From NCBI GenBank assembly GCA_009760855.2, contig WPIO01000026.1, positions 4,779,001 through 4,843,000 on the forward strand: 64,000 nucleotides of DNA. The letters run 5' to 3'. Positions 36,081-47,600 of the stretch are shown piece by piece. The position numbers and the translations under genes are program-made. Position 1 is the first letter of the stretch, and every line of letters starts with the position of its first letter. Below the pieces are notes generated by a model, which was given only the letters and a program-made list of their open reading frames with translations, was not told where the DNA came from and searched no databases. This DNA comes from Cristatella mucedo. Lineage: Eukaryota; Bryozoa; Phylactolaemata; Cristatellidae.

Positions 36081-36534
36081 AGTCTTCTGCAGTTGGAGAC
36101 AAAATCATGCTTTCCTCGAGTTACGGCAGTGCGCAGCTGAGTGGCTTTCTCTGTTCATTTTTTGCTGTTCGCGATAGTTTAATGCACATTTTAGCATTTT
36201 GCTCTCTTTTACTAATTATTCGTTAACGATCGTGAATCTGCAACAGTGTCCCTTGTTCGGATGTGTTCTTAAAAGTTATTATTTTAGTCCTTAGCGATTT
36301 CTTCCCCACTTAGTTCGATATACAGTTGGCCATGACCAAATACTAGCTCTGCTCTTTTTCCGGATCAGTTTCTATCGAAGTTTTTTCTCCCTTTTGGCAA
36401 TTTCTCATGTTTGCTTTTTACAAAAAACTTTGATTTGACATTCGCATTCATAGTCACTTGCACACTGCGAGCAAGCAAATCAGCAGTGATGTCTGTTTAC
36501 GGGGAGTATATACATCTAAAAGTGTATAGGTTAT

Positions 36535-37012
36535 TAGTATAGGTATAGCACAATAAGAGAGCTGATTACTTTCTAGGCGCTTGTGACATGATGGAAAGGA
36601 AGCATGTCAACTTATAAAGTGATAAGTCATAATAAAATGCACAATTTCAGCAGACCTAAATAGGTAAGGGACTATTCACACGGATGGGGCAAGTGCTTGG
36701 AGGAATAGGTGGATTTTCAGCTTCCTTAAAATGTAAATTCAGGTATGTCTGATGTCTGTCGGTAGAGAAGTCCAGGTTTTTAGGAGCACAGGAACTAACT
36801 GTACGCGCCAAATGTTTGACACTGGTTAGAGGCCTGGCTGAACGACTCGAGTCAAGAGGTGGGTAGTACGAGGGGAGCCTGATGAGTTAAGTGGTAAGTT
36901 GGTGCAAAAGGGCCATGCAGACTGGTGATAGGGAACCAGAGAAGGTCGGGAAGATGTGGTATAATGTGGCAGTTACAACGTTCACGACACACAAGTTGAG
37001 CCGAGTTTTGCA
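36535..37012 (-). mobile_element. LINE-A, minus-strand 3' portion
   Basis: Diverged hairpin at 36545-36590, then RT C-terminal remnants as far as cgttcacgacacacaag near 36990. A SINE-1 follows directly. Confidence 0.65.
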
Positions 37013-37162
37013 TTACTTAGCATGCTCGAACTTTACTCCCAAGGTCGAGGGTTGAAATCCTTCAGAAGGCAATTCCTTATACCCCACTACAAGCAAAAGT
37101 AAAAGCCGTTAAGGCGCTAATGCTGCTATACGTAAATGAGACCGTTGAATCAGCCGACCTTT
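37013..37162 (+). mobile_element. SINE-1 older subfamily, plus strand
   Basis: cccaaggtcgagggttgaaa, agaaggcaattccttatacc, gagaccgttgaatcagccga. Confidence 0.7.
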
Positions 37163-37434
37163 ACTTTATGCAAATGCAAAAATACTATTAGCAACTTATT
37201 GCAAAGGCTTCTAAGGCTGTAAATGACTAGTCATTTACAGCCTTAATAGAACTGCCTATTCAAACACTATATACAGTATATGAACACTAATTTGAAAAAT
37301 AAATCTATGTATGTAAGTAAGCACTCACTAAGCTTACATCCTTGCGAAGGTTAGCTGATATCCTTCACTTTTGCTATACATGTCCATGATTTCAGATTAA
37401 GTTCAATGACATATGAAGACAATATATAGAAACA

Positions 37435-38151
37435 CTTAACCAACTGAAATCAGAAATGACTATTGCAGCGATGTGCACACAGAGCTCAACTTACATTCGA
37501 AATTTCATGTCGATATATCAAGTATGTAACTCGGTGCTTGCTCGCCTACCGGGGTGTGCAGTCAGGGGCTTACAGCTGATGCAAAACTGCAGCTAGGCTT
37601 GTCTGTCGTGAGCGCCACAGTTGCCACATCACACCACTTCTTGCCGACCTGCACTGGCTATCAGTCAAGCAAAGCATCGACTTCAACGTTCTGTCACTCA
37701 CATTTAGGTCCATCCATTCTTTGGCTCCAGCCTATCTCTCAGATATACTCCCCCATCAGGCCAAGCATCGTACCACCCGCTTTTCGGAATCCAACAGTCC
37801 TTTGGAGACCGTTCATTTAGTTCGTATGCTCCTAAAGCCTGGAACTATTCCCGACTTGTGTTACAACATCCCCTGACTTGACCACATTAAAAAGAACTTA
37901 AAAACGCACCTATTTATGACAGCATTTAGTGGCTCCTTGTGATTCGTCCTTTGTGTGCTTATGCGTGCTGACAATGCTGCATGCAGCCACTAACCACACT
38001 TGTATGCTGACCCTGCGCATGTCATCCCTAACCATGTTATTCATGTTGTTTATTAAGCACGATACCACTCACCATTCGATCGCGTTTCCTTTACAGCAAA
38101 TCTAAAGCACCTAGAAAGAGATTGAGTTCTCTGAGCGCACTTTATCAAGTC

Positions 38152-38187
<36 letters not shown>

Positions 38188-38520
38188 GTATTGGTCAAGT
38201 TATGGAATTTACAAGACACAAAGCTACATTGTAAATGAAGCTGTTTAAAAGTCACAAGCAGGTACCTCAACAAGCTGCAAACATGTACCTAGATGGACCA
38301 AGATTCAACAAAGCCGGGAGTAATATATTACGCTGTTTACCTAATCATTTTTAATGCTTTTCTTTAATCTGGAACTCGTCAAAACTTCAGATCTCATTTC
38401 TAACAGGCTTGTCTTTTGAAAGGTGCCCAAAACTGTTATTCAATTATTTGATCAATCTTCAAAGTATTTTTAACATTTAACCGTAATAACCACTGTTTCA
38501 TGTATGTAAACAAGGCACGG
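37435..38520 (+). repeat. Unnamed ~0.6 kb dispersed repeat, copy 2, split by a LINE-A
   Basis: Left part actgaaatcagaaatgacta; right part aagtattggtcaagttatgg, ggaatttacaagacacaaag and cttcaaagtatttttaacat. Together they are collinear with 31475-32040. LINE-A 37540-38185 sits between. Confidence 0.55.
37540..38185 (+). mobile_element. LINE-A, plus strand, inserted into an unnamed repeat
   Basis: RT C-terminal part (LGLSVVSATVATSHHFLPTC in a shifted frame near 37590), 3' UTR, hairpin, and a long ATT run at 38151-38185. Both flanks match one continuous sequence at about 31475-31700. Confidence 0.8.
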
Positions 38521-38549
38521 ATAATCTATAGCATTTGAGCCAAAATTAA

Positions 38550-38785
38550 TAATAAACTTGATATAGCGCCCTCAGAAAACTCAATCTCTTTCTAGGCACT
38601 TTAAACTTGCTGCAAAGGAAGCACGATCGAATAGTTAGTGGTAGCATGCTCAATGACAACAAGCATAACATGGTTAGAGGTGCCGTGCACAGGGTCAGCA
38701 TGCAGATAAGGTTAGTGACAGCATGCACAGCATCAGCACACATAAGTATGTAAAGGAAGAATCACATGGACCCACTAAATGCTGT
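38550..38785 (-). mobile_element. LINE-A 3' UTR, minus strand
   Basis: AATAATAAACTTGATATAGC at 38548 followed by the hairpin and UTR as far as acccactaaatgctgtg. Confidence 0.75.
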
Positions 38786-39149
38786 GACAAATAAATTAAT
38801 TCTTTCATTAATCATGGCAGAGGTTGTGTCTTGGGGGCATCGAGCTTTACATTTCAAAATAACAGGTTAGGCTACCTATCAGCTGCTGAGACTCAGCAAA
38901 TCGCACAGGCACTGTGCCAGTCTGAACCTTCCACATAGGTGTTATTGTAGCTTTTGCTCGGCTTGCACAAGGTTCAACTTTAAGAGGCACCCCGAAGAAT
39001 CAAGAGTTTTGCTCCTGTGGTTGGAGCTTTAATGGCAAGTCCACACACGAGAAATATATGGACCGAGTTCAATACACAGAGGCGCTTCGACATCATACCC
39101 GAACAAAAAGCTCTGGCCTATATTTTATATTCTCTCATCTCTACAGCTC

Positions 39150-39300
39150 TCGGTCTTAGCCCAGGAAGGTACTCATACTTCACGACCAAGGTCGCAGGTT
39201 CGAGTCACACAACAGGCAATTATTTATAGCCTGAGTGATAGCCGTTAAGGCACTGCTGCCGGTATTTAAAAATGAGGCTGTTAAAACAGCCGGCTGCAAC
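39150..39300 (+). mobile_element. SINE-1 older subfamily, plus strand
   Basis: tcacgaccaaggtcgcaggt, then ttcgagtcacacaacaggca and aatgaggctgttaaaacagc. Confidence 0.75.
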
Positions 39301-40074
39301 TTTATTTTACTAGCGGTCCCCAGCCTGCCTTGCCTGCACTACTGCTACTCCAAAGTAAGCAAGCACTTTTCGCTTCACTATTCCCCGAGATACAGACTAT
39401 CTATCAGTTCACATCACATCATCGTCAGGGGTATTTGCTGAGGGTGGGAAAGGAAGGCTAAGGTTTTGCCCTGCAAGAAGATTGAACTGGGTGGCTGTGG
39501 AAAGAGTAGCAGGTGAAGGGTTTTGCCCTTATTCGCATGCTGCAGTTCCCCTTTGACCCAATGATTTGAGGCCTCATAAACCATATGCTGATTTCCATAG
39601 CGATGAAGACCCTTGGCATTATGAGCAGTACCAGGTATTGGCGACTTGCAATGCCAAGACCGACAGCCCCTCAACACACATTTGTCCTGCAGGTGTTCTA
39701 AAACTTATCCGGGAATGCAATGAACTTGGTCTATTTAGATTTTAGGCATCTGGCTGTTATGTACTTCATTATCAAGATTGATTCTGTATGCGACCTAGGT
39801 TTTTTTTATTTTCCAAGCAGCCACGTGTTCTGATATATCAAGTCAGCATCACCCAAACTACTTCTATAAGACTAATTCTATAAACTAATGCTAAAAGACG
39901 ATCAGGTATTTAAGTAGGCAGGCTTTTCTATGAGACAAAAGCCAGATTTTGTGAAGAGCCCACAGGAGATGATAGCTGAGCTTTGATTAGGTTTAGTTTT
40001 TTGGTTGAGACTTTCTAGTTCCCGAAAGGCTTACCAGTTTATGAGGACATTCGGTTTTCCAACTAACTCTGCTA

Positions 40075-40170
40075 AGAGTAATGCTGACCAAGCCCATTTT
40101 GAGGGTCAGGCTTTCCAATTTCTGAGTACCACTGGGTTTGCACAAAATCAATAAGGTGGTTTTATCCAAA
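40075..40170 (-). mobile_element. Short LINE-A RT fragment, minus strand
   Basis: gagggtcaggctttccaatt and cactgggtttg match 59960-60025 of the reference element. Confidence 0.55.
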
Positions 40171-40689
40171 AAAATCGCTTATTGCTGTACATGTAGGTAA
40201 AATCTACAATGCCGAGGAGTACTTGAAACAATAATGCATGACAGCACAGGCAAGCAAAGGCTGACCACTGGAGTGTCATATGCAGTCGTCATCATGTAGT
40301 AAGACATGAGGTATGCACAGAAAAACGTGGTAGCAAATACGAATTCAATTTGAAATCATCGTATGACGATAAAGGCAAGAACAAAAGGCTCCTGTCACCA
40401 GAAGGCTAGATGTTCGAATGCAAAGAAACAGCATGCAAATCAGTGCCGAACACTTAACCTACCACGCCCTCAAGGCAGCCACCGAGCTTGAGACCTTTGC
40501 CGGAGCTAAAACCAGAGCCTCCACTGCCTACCTTAGCCTATACACATGAGGCTGTGAACACATAGTATGCATTTAAGAGATTAGCAAGTGGGAATTGCTG
40601 GCATAGCTGTAATACGGCCGGTGAGCGGATGCAAGACGAGTATCTCAGTGAAATACCTATCTGCAGGGTATAAATAGATCTTGGAAGGT

Positions 40690-40862
40690 ATAAGTACAAG
40701 TCAGCTGATTCAGCAGCCTGATTTATACAGCGGCAGAAGAACCTTGGCAGCTCTCACACCACTTGCTGCAGGCAATACAGGATAGTCTGCTGCAGGACTT
40801 GAACCCGCGACCTGGTTCGTGAAGAGAAAGCCCCCTATCCAGAGCCTGAGACCCAGCGGCTC
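40690..40862 (-). mobile_element. SINE-1 older subfamily, minus strand
   Basis: cagctgattcagcagcctga at the tail side and antisense B box aggacttgaacccgcgacct near 40793. Confidence 0.75.
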
Positions 40863-41598
40863 ACAATCCGCAGCCAACAGCAGGACTCCAGTGAACGGCA
40901 AGAGAAGTAAATACTGAAGTACTCTAGTAAATACTGAAGAGCTATTGCACTGAAGCGCTTGTGGAAAGCGGTAGGAGGGAGGCCCAGTCTGTACATGTTC
41001 ATGGTAAAAAAAATCCTGAGAGTTTCTACAAACCATAAAATGTTGCAGCGTTTAGAACAAATAGGCTAGAAAAATTACACCACAAGATAGGGTTAGCACC
41101 CCCAAGTAATATTTAGGCAAACGCATACGATTTCTTGGAAGATAACCCTCTGTAGCATCATCCCACCACTGCGCATAAAGATTCGTTGGTCATGTCAGGG
41201 ATGCATTTCAGATAAAGACACCAACTGCTGGCCAATGTACGTCTTCAGCAACTGCCAAAGTTTGAATAAGGCCCATTTTTGTGCATCCAGAGCCATATGG
41301 TTGGGAGCTCTGAAAGATGTCAACGACCCGAGTAGAGAAAATAATCGCGTTTTCCGATATAATTAAGAAACCTAATGAAACTATTGCAAGAGCATCTTCG
41401 AAGCAGCAGTATTTTAGCAGATCATTACGGTTGCAAAGGGGTCAACAGGTTTATGTCCTGTGTCTCTTCTACACAGTAGGCACAAAACGAGGCCATTGAC
41501 AAGTCTATGGCTTTGATTTGTAGCAAAGCAAGGAAAATTAAACTGCAGCAGACAAAAGTCCAAGACACGAACAGTACCTTCAATCTGTTGCAGCATGC

Positions 41599-41662
41599 TT
41601 AGAGATGTAACTGTACGGCATCTGCTACAGCTTGTTCCACAGGGCAATAGGGACATTTCAAC
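41599..41662 (-). CDS. RMND5: RMND5 coding exon 8 (RING end and stop)
   Basis: Acceptor ccctag|GTTGAAATG, stop TAA at 41599-41601. It encodes [10 protein letters not shown] and eleven further residues. The CPYC pair supplies C384 and C387. It is too short to be found as a free-standing open frame. Confidence 0.93.
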
Positions 41663-44600
41663 CTAGGGAAAACACACGAAACGCATTACTAAAGAGCATG
41701 AAGCAAGACAGAATGCACATTACCCAGACATGACAGAAGAGCTGAATACAACGTACTTGCTGCCGTTGGATAGTCTGTTCATGGCATCTTTTGATATCAC
41801 ATGGCCACAGACGAGCCTCATCGGCGGATTGGATTCGGACGTCTGCTGCCGCAATATTGGGCAAGCAAAGATGGAATGAAAACGAGCCTCGTGGCCAAGG
41901 TCTATCTGTACCTATTAGGATGGAAGCCTGCTTTCAATCTGCCTTTTAAGCATTTAGCATCAGTCGACATTGTGCTTAAATGTTTATCGCACAATGCCAG
42001 AGCCGCATGCTCATTTTCTGCTAAGCCAGTTGCCGACGAGTGCAGGGCAGCAAGTCAGTGCCGAAAGGAAGTAGTATTACCGGAAGCTCTTCCCTGCCGT
42101 TGCTCACTGTGGTCAAGTGGCGCTGCTGAAGAACAGCCTTGATGCTGAGCAGAGGCCCGATTGCATGCGTTCCTGCGTCCACGCTAACGCGCAGAGGACT
42201 GTCCACGGGTAAACCGAGCATCGCGCAGGCATCGCGAGTGAACTGGTCGCACGTCTCCGACCACAGCGTGCTCATTGCACTTGGGCTGAGGGCATACGGC
42301 GAGCAGTCGAGTAAGTGGCCATTGCTGGTGAAACTCGAATTCGACTGGCGTGGCGAATATATTAGTCTCCCCATTAGCTGCTGGATGTCTGCATCCCACA
42401 AAAGGGAAAAAGGCAGCGACTGCATGCGCACGTATACACGCAGCACTTGCACGGACGATACCCAGCTTCTGCAAGCAGAGTTCTAGTGGCAGCAGCCGGG
42501 ACATAAAAAGCGGACGCCATTGGAGTAAAGCTCGGGCAACGCACCCACCCTGAGAGTGGGTAGAGGCGAATCGCTGGAAATTCTTTGCATACACGAGTGC
42601 CTTCATCACTCCGCTGTCGCCGCTCTCGAGCAGACCGAGGAACCTCAGCTTGTGCAAGTTGAACTCAAGTGGGCTCTGATGAGCCTCGAGGTGTGCACGG
42701 TTGGCTTCGGCCCACCTGCATGAGACATGAGTAGCAATGCGATGCAGTCACAAACGTTGCTCCGCCACTTTGCCAAGACCTCGGCTACCGCGGCTTACTC
42801 GAGGGCTGGCTGGGTATCTCGCCTTGCCAGGCTGTCCACGATCCCGTGGATGCCGAGGAAGGGCTGCTTTTCATCGTCACACAGATCTAGTTCGGCTTCC
42901 TAGATGAAACAAGGACAGTGCTGACTGGTCAGTGCCGGCCCGAGATCGGCTCTTATCAATTTCATTTGGTAGCTGCAGAGGTAAGCAACAATGACCCGAT
43001 CAAGTTCTATCTAAATGCACATGCTTACTTCGATGAGTGATTCGGCTACATCCAGCTGACCCTGACGAAGGAAATGCTCGCAGACCACTTCATTGAGTAG
43101 CTTTAGCCTATCATTACCCTTCATGTCGTAAGAAACTGCCGACAAGTCTGACACAAAGCTCTAAAAACGAAGCAGCCAAATCCGCATACATTGCAACACG
43201 ATAGGATGCTGATGACACCTTTTTAAAGGTGGCAAGTGTATTGTATATGAAGGGTTCTAATCACAGTGATTTTTATTCGGCTATTTGCAATGTTAATTGC
43301 ACCAATGAACAAATACCCATACCGGTTAAAAATCATAGAAACTGGTATGTTACTTTTACGAAATCGACGTTGTAGCACAAGGAGTTTCCAAAATCATGTA
43401 CAGTGTACATAGACAGTGCTGCAGCATTTACTACCACCCATAGCAAATATAGAACTTTATGTCCTTGTGACTTAACAAGCCACCAAAATCCTAAAAGGGT
43501 GTTGCACTAGAGAATTCTCAACGGCATAGTCAAAGCCAGCGCGACTTTCGGTGCCAATATACAAAGAAAAAACTTTCATTGCATGCAAGAAATAAAAAGT
43601 GGAAGCGAAGAGAGCCTAGTAGGTCAGTCTAAGAATTTTAGTTTGTATCTGCTGATCAGCTGGTAGGGAGATTCGAGACTAAATTTCTAACCTAGTGGCA
43701 ATATCCAGCACCATATGCAGTGGGTAAACGAGCTTTTCAGCAGCCCAGGCTATATTAAGTGACCATATTCAAGCCAAGAGAGAGTCCGGGAGTCGGCTCA
43801 AGATTGGTAGCTATTGTAGCAAGTGGCCCTTCTCATACCCTCAGGTCAGACAAAGCTGTCTCCTTCTTTCCTTGTACTGTACCTCTCCTATGCAGGTCAT
43901 ATGCTGTGGAGCTTAATTTCACAATGACCCATAACAATGCTACCGTCCCTCCCACAGCCAGCTCTGGCACTTTCGTTAACAGTCAACCAGCTAAATATCC
44001 AAGGGCATATCGCACTACTAGAACAAGAGAAGAATATGCCAGCTCATACTTGGGAGCTGAACCAACAATCTTAAAACTATGATGCGACATGACGGTGAGA
44101 CTCAGGACAACTAATCCATTTGACCGGCTAGGCAACTTACTTCATCAAATATTTATCTCAAGTCAGATATGCATCTCACTTATTTCCTATTGAACGAGAA
44201 GATGATTGACAGCTAATGATTTAATATCTATAACTGTTTACGCTATATAAACCTTTTCCCGAGTTACAACCACTGCTTACTTATGGCTTCGTGAAGTCAA
44301 AGACACACTTCCCAAGGCAGAAACATAAACTGACGAGACACATTCCAATATCTGTAGAGGAGGAAGTATATGCTAAAATGAATTAACATGATATTGGGAA
44401 CTCATTGCACTAGCATGCCAATCGTGTATAAATGCAAGAAAGACTGTTCCTTTGATACACAATTACATCAAGGCACAACAAAGTGATGGACATCACATGT
44501 AGCAACACAAGTGAGGCCCACCTTATCGATAACCTTGCCAACTCGCGAGACGCTGCTATGGAGCTCACGATGGTGCAACGCCACCTGGTTGACTGTGTCT

Positions 44601-47600
44601 TTAACTTTCCGCAAGCATTCTTGCAAGGTCACAGTATGTCCGGGAGTCAGAAATCCCGAGCCTTTGAACGAGATAAGTGACAAAAATCAATGGTGGAAGC
44701 TTCAGCAAGTAGTGAGCTTGATGTGAGATTAGTCGCATCCTCACATGCTTTTACCACTTCATCATCTTCCAAAAGGTTGCTGGTAAATATAAAATTTGAG
44801 TGTGAAGAATCATGGTACTGGAAATCACAGGAGCCTGGCATCTGGTCTGCTAGATCAAACGGTTTTTGGTAGGCCACACACAAGAGGCACTGCATAAAAC
44901 AGTTTACTCTGAACGGGTTCTTTCACAATTGTGGTGGCATGCACAATGATTCATGATCAATTTTAGTATTGAAGAAAACTGAACAGAGAAAAATCAGGTC
45001 TTCGTCTTTTCTTTCTCTCTATCACCATACCTCTTGGCTTCTATGCCTGTCTGTATAAGTCCACTCTATCTCTCTCATCTCCCTCTCATCACCATATCTG
45101 TTAGTTCTCTTCTCTTCTCTCTCTCTCAACTCTCTTGTCTCGTATTTTCTACTATGGATATATTTCCATACTTCCTATCCCCAGTTTCTGGATATGTCTA
45201 TGCATCCCATTTCTATCTCAACCTTTGTGAGTCTGCCATAGCATCTCTCCTCCGTGTTTCTCTCCTCTCTCTGTTACTCTCCACTCTGCATTTTAAAATT
45301 TTTCATTCAGCTTTAGAGCAATATAGTTTCTCATTTCACCCAGGCAAATATTAGGTATGAAATTTGGCGCTGTGTAACGTGACACCAAGATTTTTCAAGT
45401 CCAAAGGGTTAATATAGGAAGTAAATCATATAGTTGCAGACTAGGTTGTAACAGGAAGTCAGTAGCTAAAAAAAGACAGGCCAGCTGCTGAAAAAACATG
45501 GCAGAAACTTCCACGTAAAAGCATCCACAACCAAAGCAATGTAATGTAATGTATGTAATGTATCTCCGTCAGTAACTCCACAAAGTCATAAAGACCATGT
45601 GGGTGTTACGCAGGAGAGTTTTGTATAGCGCACTCACAGCCTAGGCGGCTTTCGGTACGGATTCGGTAGCCAACAGACTTCGTCTCACGCAACAAAGAGA
45701 AAGTGGGAAGCATAGCAGAGTCAGGAGAGCAGTTGAGGTAGTGAGTAGCATAGAAGTAGCAGTTCAGGACCGCTGAAAAAGATGTGCCATAGTCGGCAAC
45801 ACAGCACCCTCAGTATATCTAATATGTCGCTGCTGACTGATAGTGTGCAGTTAAAACTCCCCCCAGCAGCACCTACTGCCCAAAACTAAAACAGACAGCC
45901 ACATACAGTCTTCCAATCAGGCCTACATTGAATGAACAATTGCATGTACAATTCACGTAAGTGTACTCTGTTGCTCTGCTGACTGAATGGCTGTCATCTT
46001 AAAATGACCAGACGCTGGCCATCGTGACAAGCATTATAAAGCAAACAGTGCAATGCAGCAACAAATAATGTGGCAGAATGATACCACCTGAGATCAGCCG
46101 TGCATAGGGTCAGCCGTGCATTGGTTGTAATGTGTCTCCGTCTGTAACTCCACAAAGTCATAAAGACCAAGTGGGCGTTACGCAGGAGAGTTTTGTATAG
46201 CGCACTCACAGCCTAAGTGGCTTTCGGTACGCATTCGGTAGCCAACAGACTTCGTCTCACGCAACATAGAGAAAGTGGAAAGCATAGCAGAGTCAGGAGA
46301 GCAGTTGAGGTAGTGAGTAGCATGGAAGTAGCAGCTCAGGACCGCTGAAAAGGATGTGCCATAGTCGGCAGTAGCAGAGTAGTTGTCGTTTCGTAAGAAT
46401 TGTGGAAGCAAGTTCCACAGTCTGGGACCTGCAGAGCTAAAGCTTCTGTCACCAACTGTCTTTAAGTGGAGGAATGGGACAGCTAATTTATTGTCCACAC
46501 AGGACCTGAGGGTTCGAAGAGGCTGAAACTGATGCAGCAGTTCAGCTAGGTATGAAGAAGCCAAGCCGTGGCGGGCCTTGTGGGTCAGCATAAGAACTTT
46601 GCTCTGTATCCTTTGCTCAACCGGCAACCATCCTAGCTCTTTCAGCAAAAGAGACACGTGCTCAAACCGCTGGGACTTGAAGACTAGCCTTGCAGCCATA
46701 TTCATAGTCCGCTGTAGTGGCATAATAGCTTTCTTTGGCAGCCCTGACAAAAGGGAATTACAATAATCAAGTCAAGACAGAACAAGAGAGCTAGTTAAAA
46801 TTTTTTACAAGCAACTGTGGGAGACAGCTCCTAATCTTGGATAGGGATCGGATGTGATAGCTAGCTGTAGAAGCAGACTTCTGAATGAAGCTTTTGAAAT
46901 TGAGGCAGCTGTCGAAAACGACACCTAAATTTCGAGCACGTGGTGATGGTCGCACAATAGCATCACCTATTAAAAGAGCAAAGCCTTTTAATCCAGCCAC
47001 ACGCTTAGGGTGAACTATGAGCAGCAGTTCGGTTTTATCATTTAATTTCAGGAAGTTTTCCGACATCCAGGATCGAATATCGGCAAGGCAAGCATTCAGT
47101 TTCTCAGTTGCCGCAGCAGATTCGGACAGTTTGAATGACAAATACAACTGAGTATCGTCAGCATAGAAGTGATATCCTATTCCATGTGCCTTAATCACAT
47201 TTCCCAGAGGTTGTGTATAAATGGAGAACAGCAAGGGACCAAGTACAGACCTTTGAGGGACTCCACAGGCGACCCTTCTCGTGCGTGAAACCTGACCCCC
47301 ACACGACACGGATTGAACCCGATCAGACAAGTATGATTTAAACCATGCCAGTGCTTCTTCGTCTGCCAGACCGATCGTTGTTCTCAATCGTTCAAGCAGA
47401 ACTTCGTGATCAATGGTGTTCACCGTGCATAGGATCACCCATGCCCGGATCAGCCGTGCATGCTGTATCACGAGCAAAGAGGAAACAGCTCACGATCTGA
47501 CCATGCTGGACAATGGGGTGAGGCAGGGGGTGTTCATTAAGCAGATTCAAAGCTCCCAGGCCAGGGAGCTTGCACTTCAAGACTCAGATCGTAGGTTCGA

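Larger units (their letters stand above)
38786..41598. other. Region between repeats and the 3' end of RMND5
   Basis: Holds two SINE-1 copies and a LINE-A scrap, listed separately. The part nearest 41599 should contain the RMND5 3' UTR. No clear poly(A) hexamer was found in it. Confidence 0.4.

Noticed and set aside
41658-41864. 68-codon minus-strand frame across the RMND5 RING exon
   Set aside because: It runs in the wrong frame. The RING is read one base off, with splice sites at 41911 and 41757.
42139-42553. Plus-strand frames of 67-115 codons opposite RMND5 exons 5 and 6
   Set aside because: Antisense shadows of GC-rich coding exons. The minus strand carries the conserved protein.
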